Assembly (NCBI GenBank): GCA_022579005.1
Contig: MU401630.1
Coordinates: 17,503 to 81,502 of the forward strand
Reading direction: 5' to 3'
Origin: Poronia punctata
Taxonomy: Eukaryota; Ascomycota; Sordariomycetes; Xylariales; Xylariaceae
Length of the DNA: 64,000 nt
Part shown: in pieces, positions 36,101-46,850 of the stretch
Layout: each line of letters begins with the position of its first letter
How positions within the stretch are numbered: the stretch's first letter is position 1
Program-made: the position numbers and the translations under genes
The notes under the pieces: model-generated
Databases searched by the model: none
What the model was told of the DNA's origin: nothing
Seen by the model: only the letters and a program-made list of their open reading frames with translations

Positions 36101-37870
36101 AGATCGTTGGTGTAGAATGTGGTATAAATGCGCGTCGGTATGTCCGCCAATGCCGATATTACCGACTCCTGGCCGGCAGCAATCTCGCCGCTGGCGACCC
36201 CCCAAAGCTTTCCCAATAGCGCCATGGCTTCGACGCGCACAGATGATCTCTTGTCTCGACATCGGTCAGCGAGTGCAAATAGCACCGAGCCTTCCTTTGA
36301 GATTCCTCCATTGGCCGCCAGCTTCAACACAATGTCACGGAAGCTAAATGTCTCAATCGCCTTGACTGCGGCAAGGCGCACTTTTTCATCGTTATCGGTA
36401 AGCTTATCACGCAAACCGTTGATAAAAGTCGACTCGTCCTCTCGACTGAGACCAATGCCGCCCGCTGAAGTAGACAAAATGTACCCCGCAGCCGATGTCC
36501 ATGCTGCCCGAATTATGGGGGACTTGTCGTTCTTCCTGCCGACGAAGTTATGAAACTCTTGGGGATGTGTTTGAGCGAAGGAAAGGGGTGAAATAGGGGT
36601 CGTCAGAATACTTGTCGCGGGATGTTCTGGCGCCTCGTCGCTTAGTCTCAGTGGAGGATAGGCAGCCGCATCTAAAACAGGCGGAGGTGGCGGACCAGCA
36701 GCTCCGATTCCAGCGATCATGTCACCGAGAGTCTCCGTGGCCAACAAGCGAAGCGACACATTGTCGGCGGATAATTCAGCGTCAACCTGAGGTATCACGT
36801 TGAGAAGAACGGATGGCGCTGCTCGCCACAGTTCGCGTAAAAGTTGGTGCGCTTTTTTGAGTTCCTTGAGGTCAGCCTCACCAGGCCCAGAAGGGGCCCC
36901 CTCGTCATCCGACTCGTCGTCGCCCTTGTGCCCGTTGGCACTACCTCCTTTGCCAGACATGTCCATAATCACGTCGTTGAAGTACTGGCCGACGTAGCGG
37001 GCCATCCTGTCTGGGCACGTATTGCATACCGTTTTCGCCATCACGTACGCCTCAGGTTCTTCCTTGGGAAGCAAGGTGGTTTGCGTCCCACTCGAATCCG
37101 CTTTGTCCTTGTGGCTGCCGCGCGGTAGAGCACGTAGGAATTGTGCCATTATGACATCTAACACCACGGGTGGTAATGAGACGCTCTCGTCGATCAAGGT
37201 GACCATGATCTCCGTCATGTGAAACTCGACATCCTTTCCCACCTGCTCGCCCGAGGCCGGCTTGAACGATCCGGAGATACCGTCGAAAAAGGTAGAGAAA
37301 ATCTCGAGAAGAAGTTCCTCCGAGTTGCTGACATCGTTTATTAGGAGAATGCTCTTCACATCGGCCAGCGAGGCAAGGACGTATTTGTGTTGAGTGTTGT
37401 ATGCATGCGACGGGTCCCAAAGGGCAGGGAGAATGATTTTGGTAAATAGGGTAAAAATTTCCTGTGGCGGTATATCAGCACTACTTTTATTGCTTCAAAT
37501 ATGCGGTAGATATAGACAGTGCTGAGGTTACCTTTAGTTGTTTGGCGGTAAATGGCGCCTCGGGCGCGCACAGCTTCAAGATGTCGACCAAGCATGCTGC
37601 AACGTACGCTTTGACTCCAACGTCCTTGTGCGCCAACAGGTTGTGAGACACGAGTTCCTTGGCGACTCCGTGAAGTGACTCCTTGTCGACGGTTTCCTGG
37701 TCCATATCTGCTAGCTCTTGGGAGAGATTCTCTAGGCGACGAAGAAGATCGGCTGTTTTGATGGGTTTCCCAGCGCGCCATGATAGTGGCTCGTCGAACT
37801 GCAGAGCGACTAGTTCCTCCTCCATCTCCTGGTCCTCCTCCTCCACGGGCTCTTCCCTGTGCCGCGCCAT
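33120..37870 (-). CDS. pds5: Sister chromatid cohesion protein Pds5 (Spo76/BimD)
   Basis: Three exons on the minus strand (37870-37532, 37461-34012, 33938-33120) encode 1535 residues; introns gtaacc..cag (70 nt) and gtaagc..tag (73 nt). Pds5 binds the cohesin ring, supporting both its maintenance and its Wapl-dependent release; in Sordaria and Aspergillus the orthologue also acts in meiotic chromosome morphogenesis and DNA repair. Family signatures are the N-terminal VKAYVAACLVDILKLCAPEAP, and LFTKIILPALWDP just after intron 1, followed by more than 1000 residues of HEAT-type helices. Exon 3 (from about residue 1264) is a disordered Lys/Ser-rich and then highly acidic tail. A (CAT)n tract near 33496-33518 codes for part of a poly-Asp run. 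Length matches Spo76. The start ATG at 37870 was chosen since the frame's earlier codons lack ATG. Confidence 0.95.
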
Positions 37871-40182
37871 GGCGAACACGACCGAGTTATAGGCAACGAC
37901 ACGAGTTTCGAATATTTATGTCGAGTTTGGAGAGGCGGCAGGGCTGGCGAGGTTTGGAAGACGCGTCAGTCTCCGGGCTGAGGTTCTGCTCGAGGGCGGG
38001 GCTACCGGGCTGCGACAAGTTATTTATCTAAATGTAGGCCAATTGAAATATAATGGCACAATCAATATAATTAGTACGCTTTCTCTAGATCGGCCTCTTC
38101 TTGGGTGTCTAGAAGCATAAGCTGTTGGCACAATATCTGAGAATGTGGATAAGTGTTCATGTGTGAGGAAGTCATCGCCAGCTTGCGATTTCCGACAGGA
38201 TAAGAACGATGGGTGGTCAGGGTAACGCGACTACCTAGTAGTCTAGCTCCCGATCCATCAATACGTTGCGCGCTACAGTTTTACCAATGTTTGTATACTC
38301 GCCTGTACCCAGACAGCCAGATACCTAAACTGGCAAGCGCTATAAGTACCTGCCATCAAATGGACTAGGTACTTGTAGAAACACACACGTAACTTTAGAT
38401 AGAGCCTACCTAACCTGGATGTGATTACATTGTTGCGTATAGAATAATGAATGATGGGCTTATTCAGATTGCACATTATTCTAAAAGTAAAATTAACTTG
38501 TCTCTTCCACTGTTTAGCATACAAAGTGCAAGTGTACAAAGACCAAAGTCATAAGGACATTGATTCAATGTTGATACATACATGTATGTATATATACCTC
38601 TGTAGGTAATTCATCTTGTTGCTTGACGCGCCAGATGATTGGTCAATTTCCTCATGCCGGTCAGGTACCTACTTCCAGGTACATACTTGTACGAGTAAAC
38701 AACTCCAACGTCCTGACAAATCTGTACACACGTACTTCATTTTGACAACCAGACTTGAAATGTTCATTACCTGGTATCTGCCGTCGACATATACATGTAG
38801 ATCCTGATTTCCCATTTACAAATTATCCTTCCATTCATGGTCTATTTGAAGAATAAAATAAAAAAGACGACGATTTTGGTGGACAATCTTACCTCCATGC
38901 TGAGACAAATCAACAGTAACCTGGTAGCACGTGTTTACAAGATTAAATTTAGCTAATATGGCTCCTTAAACAAGTCCTAGGAAACAGGAAGCCATTTGCA
39001 AGTGGCACTCTGTCCCTGCCTTGAAAGAAGTTCTAGCAGAATAATCGGAATGGTCTTCGAAACGACGGAGGGCTGGCATGTGCTATAACAAGCAGGCAAA
39101 GCTTATACTGATCGCGGCATTCTCAAATACCTAGCCTAGGTTGGTCTACAATGGCAACAGGGCAGTTATAACATACATGACAGTAAAAATATATGGCTTC
39201 AAGGTGGCGTACCTTGCTTCGTGTTAGCCACTTCTACTCAATAGTATGGTTGGTTGGTAAAGTTTAGTAGGCGACACGAACATCCATCCCCACGTGAAAA
39301 CAAGCAACGACCCCAACCAGTTAGAGCTCATATAGACGGCCGTAACCTTTGTATTCCAGCTTCAGTTGCCAATATAAGGGTGTGTGGCATGTATCTACAT
39401 GTCATACATGTACCTGGCATCTTGTCGTGGGTAGGGAAAAGGGGGACTGGTGTTGAGGCTCATTGGGAGACTTTTGTCCATAGGCACTCGAGCTGGATAC
39501 TTAGTTTATCTACTTAGATACCTACTAAATGTATGTAGGTATTATTGTCCGTGTGTCTACTGCTAGTACCTAGTCTATGTACCTGTGTGGTGTGTTTGAT
39601 AGGTATCTGTAGTTGTAAGTGAGCAGTTGTTGCTCCTTAATAGAATACATACATACATACATACGGCCAACATCAATGGCAACATAGTCTATCCTATCAC
39701 ACTGCACTGATACCCATCAATGTACAATCATTCATATTCAAACACTTTTCTCTCAGTTATTAAAGCTCTTCCACCCCTCCGCTTACCTACTTCCTTCATC
39801 CCCAAACTCATTTCGACTTCCGTTCGTCTCGTTCAACCGTCAACATCGTGAACATAGTATCTTCGTTACCTACGATATATCGTTTTCCGGTATATTCCAA
39901 CGCTGAATAGTAAGTGCACGTATTCCCTACTATCCTCTCCTTCGAACCTGTAGGACAGTATCCCTTCGCCTCGCACAGATTCTCTCTCAAGTCCATCATT
40001 CGATCTAGCCACAAAGTTTGATACCTCTACAATGCCACAAAAACAACACCACGTCACAGATGCACTAAACATCCGCAGTTAATCACTGCTTTGATTCCCG
40101 GCTTGAAAGTCATAAGCTAACATAATCAATCCCCTTACGCAGCTAGTCAAGTCTCAACAATCCATCACCATTTCCGCCAACC
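37871..40182. other. Divergent intergenic region pds5 / GPI protein
   Basis: A 2.3-kb shared upstream region with no gene seen. It holds one TACGAGTA (38690), many TACCTA/TAGGTA units (38600-38700, 39500-39600) and an (ACAT)n microsatellite at 39645-39664. Confidence 0.45.
39645..39664. repeat. (ACAT)n microsatellite
   Basis: About five perfect tetranucleotide units, in the intergenic region upstream of the GPI-anchored protein gene. Confidence 0.7.
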
Positions 40183-41902
40183 ATGTTCGGACTCGGCAAG
40201 ATGAGCCACGCCCGCCGTACGTACAAACATGCAATCCATCCCATCCCATCTCAACTTCCGAACCGATATTAACTTTTTCTTTCTCCCAGGCTTGACGGCT
40301 TTGGCCATAAGCGGACTAATGCTCCTATCATCTGCAGAGACAAGTAAGTGGACATGAATCAATCGAAATTGTCGAAAAAAAGTAACTAACTGACTTATTT
40401 TTACTACCTATTTAGCTCCCAAGCACGAACTCAAGTATAGAGATGGTGGTGGACCTTACAGCTACACCATTGCCAAGGAGATCCCGTTTCCAAACATCAC
40501 TACTACTGTTGATGGCATTCTCACAATCACCTTGACAGCCACTGATGTGACTACCGAAATCGTCAATGCCACGGCAGTTGTTGTTAATGCGACTATGATG
40601 ACTAGCTCTGTGCCTTTGACGACTTCTAGCTCTCCCGCTGCGTATGGTGGTGGTGTTCCGTATGGAGCGTATGGGACGCCGTATGCGGGAAGTCCTGGTA
40701 ATGGTACCTCGACTGCGGCTACGGCCGCTATGGGATACTCGGTGGCGAGGTAAGTGATTAACTGTTTTATCCCTTGTTACGTTTCTATCTTGTTTTCTTG
40801 TTATTGTGAATCACACTGACTAGAATGTTACAGTATGTCTGGAGTAAACACCTCGATGGTATCATCCGCGTCCGGTTACAACGGAACCACGACAATCGCG
40901 CAGATTACCGGCTTGCCCACAATCACAGAAACAGAGACAGAGACCGTTACCATGGTTGTCTACTCTGCCTGTGATACCGGTTATACGGGTACTCACACGG
41001 TGACCATTACTCCCCGCGTCACTGCCCTCGTTGCCACTACAGTGACATATCAGTCTCCCTCGGCCAGTTATCTGGGTTATAATGACACGGTCACAACGAC
41101 AGATCTATTGACCGGTACCTTGACTGTGACTGTCTCCCCGGAAGAGCAATCGACCCGGGGCGAAACAGGCGCAATTGGCGGTACTGCCTCCAGCGATATG
41201 ACAACTACATCGGATTCTGGACATTTCCTTACCACAATTACGCGAACTGTCGTCCCCGTCCCCCAGACCAGCCCTGTCGCAACGTCAACGGTGTCGATCG
41301 AGGCCAATTCCACTTCTCCGTTCACATTCCCACGCCCACCATTGACCATCACCGTTACGCTACCGACTACTTCAGATATGGTCACCAGTGGAAACGTCAG
41401 TTATTCCGTCGCAGGTTTGCCCTCAAGTACTACCGAAGGAACAACCACAACAACTACAGCAGTTGCCGGAGCCACGACCCCTAGCAGCGTCTCTGTGGAT
41501 ACCACGTGCACGGAACACTACCCTAGCGAGACGGAGGTTTCAACTTCAACTTCAGCTTCGGCATCGGTAACGGCCACGATGACAATGACGATTCTCAACA
41601 CTACCCAGCACACGCCGTACCCGGTGAGCACAAGCCAATACTACTGGAGCGTAGTGTCTTCCAACGGCACCTTTGCCAATATGACAGGAACTGCCACCCC
41701 GGCCGCTGTGTCCGTTGTGTACGAAACGGTTAGCAGTAATATCATCGTCCATCCGACGACACCCGGCAATGGCACCTTTACTTCCAACGCTAGCTCAGAC
41801 AAGAAGAAGCGTTTGTGGGGTGAAAATAACGGCAACAATTCCAACTTCTGCCTCGTCATGTTGGCGGCCATTTCTTTTCTGGTGCAGGTCCTGATGGTAT
41901 AA
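40183..41902 (+). CDS. GPI-anchored Ser/Thr-rich cell surface protein
   Basis: Four exons (40183-40216, 40290-40343, 40416-40749, 40834-41902) give 496 residues, with introns of 73, 72 and 84 nt. Two tiny first exons build the signal peptide (RRLTALAISGLMLLSSAET). The mature chain is dominated by Thr, Ser and Val, with many N-glycosylation sequons and repeated TVT/TTT strings such as TETETVTMVVY, which predicts dense O-mannosylation and an extended wall-spanning stalk. It ends in a small-residue region (NNGNNSN) followed by a hydrophobic tail without charge, a classic GPI attachment signal. No catalytic domain or eight-Cys CFEM pattern is present. Likely a structural or adhesin-like wall protein; the specific role is unknown. 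Confidence 0.85.
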
Positions 41903-43060
41903 AAGTAAAACTGGTCGGACATGTTTCGCCCATGACTTCTACATTGGAGAGGACCCCTCGGTAGGGTATTCAGACACCTAGGCATAGGTTAGTCATCTGG
42001 GTATGTCTGGCTTGATACTGGGTACATAGTCGTCCGTCCTCAACCTACCCATTTCTGTCACGGTTCCCGATTTGCAAGGGGGGCCATCAAGGGTGCTGAT
42101 ATCCATCATCACGATGCTATTAGGTGGAGGTCATTCAATGCCTATACCGACTATATATCGGTAATCAACTAAGCATTGACTTTTTAAGAGAATGTTTGTT
42201 TCCGTGGGTGAAGGCTGTATCCTCTGTATTTCTTGTCAAGGCACAGAAAGTACCTTGAGTGGCGTTCTGACCGACTAACATTTTCATCGGCGTTTCTGGG
42301 GAGTAGTGAGGGTTGCGGTATCCTGTTTACGAGCATTGCATGTCTGTAAGCATAGCTACACTAGATGTGTTGATGCAGAAATACCTTTGATTTGCAAGAT
42401 GTTCGTTCCCCTGATACGTGTACACGTAGATCTCAGATGTAGTGAAAGCGCAATGAAGAAGAGAAGGCGGTAGTCTTGTGATCGAATCATGCAGGGCAGA
42501 TGACCCGCCGTAGTCCGGTCATCCTAACCCATTTCCCATTGGCCCTTCACATGTGTGTTGAACCCGGCAAAGTGCATAAGTGGGTACTTCAGAAGCCGGT
42601 TGGGGCCCATCTCTTCCATCACTGATAGAACGAACCTGACCGAGGCTTGGCTGGCTTTTTGGCCCTCCCCCCACCAATTATGCATCATGCGGACTTGATT
42701 TTTGTTGGCCATTTTGGATGCCTCAACATCGTGCAAATCTTGACAGTCTCCGGTGATTAACCATTGGCTTGTACCTTTATTTTTTCCCTGTATCTCTTCT
42801 TAAAATAATTCTTTACTATTCTAGGCGTTACGCGCTGCTCCTTCTGGCTTTTATTAGAACCTTGCTAGGCGTGTAGTCGTCTGCTCTTGGAAGCCGAGGC
42901 GTCTCTTGTCTTCGGCCAGTCGATCAAAGCTACTCGTACAGAACGACGGCATCATATGATATCCGGCACGAAGATCCAGCGGCCGGCGCAACTTCCGTAA
43001 CCGACAGAGTTGAACAAAAAGCTCCCACTCGAGTCCTCCGATCGTCCCCGAACCGAGAAC
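41903..43060. other. Intergenic region before slc1
   Basis: About 1.15 kb with no supported gene. One TACTCGTA lies at 42931, some 130 bases before the acyltransferase ATG. Confidence 0.4.
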
Positions 43061-44037
43061 ATGTCTTTCACTTCATTTTTGACCTACTTCGTTACGGGTT
43101 ACAGCGGTCTCGTCGTCGGGTTATACATGATCTCGCCCATCTTCCCCAAGGCAGCCTTCGGCGCTCGGGCGCTCGCCGCCTACGTATCCTTGTTAATATG
43201 CGCTTCTTACGGTGTCGTTGCCTCGATAGTCTTGCGCCTCGTCGGCCGTCAACAGATCGCCCAATGGGCCACTGCCCGTGCATTTAAATATATCATGGCC
43301 GTCACTACCGGCATTTCCTTCGAGGTGGAAGATCCGAACAACCATCTCGGGACCGTCCGCCCTGCTGTCTTCATCGGAAATCACCAGACGGAGCTCGACG
43401 TCCTCATGCTCGGATGCATGTTTCCCAAATACTGCAGCGTAACAGCCAAGAAGCAACTGAGGCATGTGCCGTTCCTCGGCTGGTACATGTCCTTGAGTGG
43501 TACCGTCTACATCGACCGAAAGAACTCCAAAGACGCGAGGCAGGCAATGGCCGGGGCTGCCGCCGAAATCCAGCAGAAGAAGCAAAGCGTATACATGTTC
43601 CCCGAAGGCACCCGCAGCTATGCCAAGGAACCCGGCCTGTTGCCATTCAAAAAAGGCGCATTCCACCTGGCGGTACAGGCTGGTGTCCCTATCGTCCCCG
43701 TCGTATCGGCCAATTACTCTCACATCCTCCATATCAAGAGCCTCGTTTTCAACGGCGGCAAGATTCCAGTCAAAGGTAAGGAGCCCTCTCGCAGAAGAGA
43801 TTCTCTCGACCGCTCAACACTTACTCACGGGCTATATATATAATAGTTATGGATCCAATCCCCACAACCGGCTTGAAGGCCGAAGACGTCGACGAGCTGG
43901 CCCGCACCACCCGCGATCTTATGCTAAAGGAAATCATCACTCTAACACAGAAGGCCCGGAACGAGCCCATCGCTCTGTCTGCGGACACGGAAGATGCCGT
44001 GGTCAAGTCTACCGGACGAGATGCCTCCCTATCGTAG
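43061..44037 (+). CDS. slc1: 1-acyl-sn-glycerol-3-phosphate acyltransferase
   Basis: Two exons (43061-43775 and 43847-44037; intron gtaagg..tag, 71 nt) give 301 residues. The enzyme acylates lysophosphatidic acid at sn-2 to phosphatidic acid, a core step of phospholipid and triacylglycerol synthesis at the ER or lipid droplets. The PlsC domain shows NHQTELD (NHx4D at 107-113, catalytic His), GTVYIDR (148-153) and PEGTRS (181-186). Two hydrophobic segments precede it (about 12-28 and 38-60). The splice restores KIPVKVMDPIPTTGL, the expected block IV. Start is the ATG preceding MSFTSFLTYF; the frame has no earlier ATG. It ends in TAG. Confidence 0.95.
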
Positions 44038-44842
44038 CGGACTGATTTGATCGTCAAGCCACAGACAGACAACCTAATGGGGATGATGATATGAAGAATC
44101 CTCGGCTTTACACGAGCCATTAATGAGTTGAATGAGGAACAATGACGGCCGCATTGATACCCGATAGACCAGGATATATCCCCTAACCTAAATTGCATAA
44201 GTAACGACAACACGTTACCTAGCTTTGTAACAACCAAGCTCGCTCACCCCTGTCAACACAAAGCGGTGTTTGGAATCAGAAATGACCACCTCACCAAAAT
44301 GATACATATAAAATAAATGGTATTTTGCATAGATATAGGAGGCATTGGGATCAGCATCTGGGATTCTTCTCATTATTGTCGTTAATGTTATACCAGGGGC
44401 GAATACGTTTCTTGTATTGTCGCATTCCTTACTAGGTACCTAGTGTAATGTATCAGACCATTTTTATCAGTAGCCATGTCTCCCAAGGTTTATTGTGATA
44501 ATATGCTCCCTATATCGAGTTGCCGGTGCCCTTGCCGCATATATTCATTATTTGCGTCCCGGCTCATACCTACCTTCCTTCCCTTCAATGCTGACATATC
44601 AAGGCCAGATGAAAATACTAGTACTACACGCACCACGACGACCATTATTATGAATGACAATGAAAGTTAAGAAACCTGTGTTCAAAATTTGCTATATACA
44701 TACTCAACTGACCAACATGTATATATATATCTCTCTTCATTTTCCTTTATCCTGAATATATACACACAGTTCCGGAAGTACCTTAGGTAAGGTAATGTCG
44801 TTTCCCCCCATCTCTTCCCCTTTCTCTTCTCCCCCTTAGTCT
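44038..44842. other. Convergent 3' flanks of slc1 and the TUDOR-like gene
   Basis: No gene was found. AT-rich, with UTR-like sequence. Confidence 0.35.
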
Positions 44843-45013
44843 TTACGCACTCCCAAGAATATTCGACTCGTAAATACTCGTCAATTTACCCGTATTATCA
44901 TTTTGTATCTTTTTTTTTTTTTTTTTTTAGTATTTCCTCGTTAGCCTTTTTTTCTTTTCTTATTTTCCTTTCCACTCATTTTCCAAAATCCTTTTTAAAA
45001 TAAGAGAAAGGAA

Positions 45014-45048
<35 letters not shown>

Positions 45049-45333
45049 GAAAAAGGGGAAGGGCAAAAAAAACGTACCTCATATCTCGGCTCCTTAACAG
45101 AAGCCTGAACATTTCGATCGGCTTGTTGACCGGGTTCGGTCAGGACATCTGTTATCTTTCCCGTGCTTTCTGATGTGTTGGAGTTGCGGCCTGTTTTATA
45201 TAATGACAGTGACATGATTTTATTAGCAAGGGAGGGAAAGGGGAGGAGGAGGAGGAAGGAGGAGGAAGAAGGGTTGCCTACCTCCGACGGGCTTATATCG
45301 CACCGATTGACCAGTTGAGTATTTCGGAGCCAT
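44843..45333 (-). CDS. Small HVA1-type TUDOR-like protein, 76 residues
   Basis: Three short minus-strand exons (45333-45282, 45190-45078, 44908-44843) give 76 residues. The product begins MAPKYSTGQSVRYKPVGG, continues NSNTSESTGKITDVLTEPG and RNVQASVKEPRYE, and ends NDNTGKLTSIYESNILG. This pattern matches small fungal and bacterial proteins of the 'hypervirulence associated protein, TUDOR domain' family, which form a compact beta barrel of unclear function. Donors are gtaggc and gtacgt, and phases agree at both junctions. Intron 2 (169 nt) is odd: it carries a CTTT microsatellite, and between its TACTAA branch-like site and the AG there are only A residues. Each exon alone is too short to stand out, so the gene is easily missed. 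The assignment is by remembered family pattern. Confidence 0.8.
45013..45048. repeat. (AAAG)n microsatellite inside an intron
   Basis: About eight tetranucleotide units lie in intron 2 of the small TUDOR-like gene; on the coding strand they read CTTT and lengthen a pyrimidine stretch. Confidence 0.75.
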
Positions 45334-46850
45334 TTTTTTTTTCTTTCCTTTCCTTTCCTTCCTTCTCTTATTTTGTTGGGAGTTTAAGAAGGCGGGTTTT
45401 TTTTTTCAAACAGGGGACTTACTTGTAGAACCTTTTATATATATATATATATACCTTACTATATGACTTACCGACGTCATATAAACGTATAGGTTAGCAA
45501 GAGGGGGTCAGGTTAATAAGAGGAGAAATCAGACTTACTTACTTTTACGCCTTTATTACGCAAGAGTTTGGTCCTTTAGATCACCTAGATAATAAATAAA
45601 CGACTTTCATTTGGATCGATCTAGCAGGTGGAAGATTTATTATATTTTTGTTGAATACCTACTTTATACATACATACATACACATAACTAAAGGGTTGTA
45701 GGGGAAAAAAAGATCCTATCATGAGCTTAATACTCATGCGGTATTCCATTCCTGTCTTCTACCTACCAAATCCCCTCTTCCTAACACACACACCGAACAA
45801 AAAGTTAGGTATTTATTTTTACAACACAAAAGAATGCAAAAGTACTACGTGCCGCACCCTACTACCCAGTCCCGGCTAGTTGGTTAGAAATTCCTGTTAG
45901 AACGATGTCAAGATAATGATAGTAGCTTAGCTCTTTTCAACCAAGGCGAAAGTGAAAGAAAGGGGTGGATAGCAAGCAAAAAAACAATACATAATGACAC
46001 GGATATGACACCGCGAGGCCTAACTAGCCAAAAGCATAACTTATGAATGGAGGGGCGGGAGGAGAGAGGTAAAGTTATTAGGGTTATTATACAAGGCGGC
46101 TCCGGCATAGAAAAATAAGACAAGGGTATGATTGAATATAGTGTGCAATTAGTCTTTGTTTCTTCCCTTGGATCGAGAGAAAAATCTTTGATCATGTCAT
46201 ACATCTTATATAATACCATCTCACCTTTTTAAATCCCGCCCATCGGAGCTGTGTTGAGCCAAATCGAACGAAACCAGAATTCCCGTGCAAAGTGTATGTG
46301 TATATATATATATGTGTCTGGCTATCAGTATCACACAGGTCACATGAGAAATGGACAACACTGGATATATACAGCCGGGTTCGTATATACGGGCCTAGTA
46401 GTCTAGAGTTACAGATCCAGCAACAACTGAATTTGCTGGGCCCTTCTTGAACACCCACACCACATCATTCCTCGCTAGAAGGGAAAGATACGCCAGGCCA
46501 GCCCCTCAACGTTCCAAAGGCGCCCTTTGACAAGACAGGAAACGCTCGCTACCGCGCTACCATAGCAAGCCATGCTCGTAGATCATTCCAGAAACAAAAC
46601 ATTCAAAGTACCGCACGTGGGCGCGCAAGAGCTGGTCGATAATGAGATATCCCATCGGCTGCGCCTTACAGACCACCATGTGATATAATGCCCATTCCAC
46701 CGTACGCCGCTCGTCAAGAAGTAAATGAACACATTTCAAAAGGGGATAAAAAGAGGTCATGCGAGAAAACAAAGTCATCGTGGTACCGGGCTTCTGCCAT
46801 AAGCCGTTATACCCAGCTCCAGGGTACGTTGGTCCAACATTGGACAACTT
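45334..46850. other. Region between tea4 and the TUDOR-like gene
   Basis: Contains the tea4 3' flank and the promoter of the TUDOR-like gene, both on the minus strand. Simple tracts are frequent: poly-T at 45333-45341, TA repeats near 45437-45452, and (CATA)n near 45670-45682. A 96-codon minus frame at 46557-46847 begins just after the tea4 stop and is taken as 3' UTR. Confidence 0.4.

Noticed and set aside
14995..44037. Genome-wide reassignment of UAG as a sense codon
   Set aside because: The histidine kinase and the Slc1 acyltransferase both end at TAG at the expected protein length, so UAG does terminate here.
46557..46847. 96-codon minus-strand frame next to tea4
   Set aside because: It begins directly after the tea4 stop and lacks family resemblance; taken as 3' UTR.
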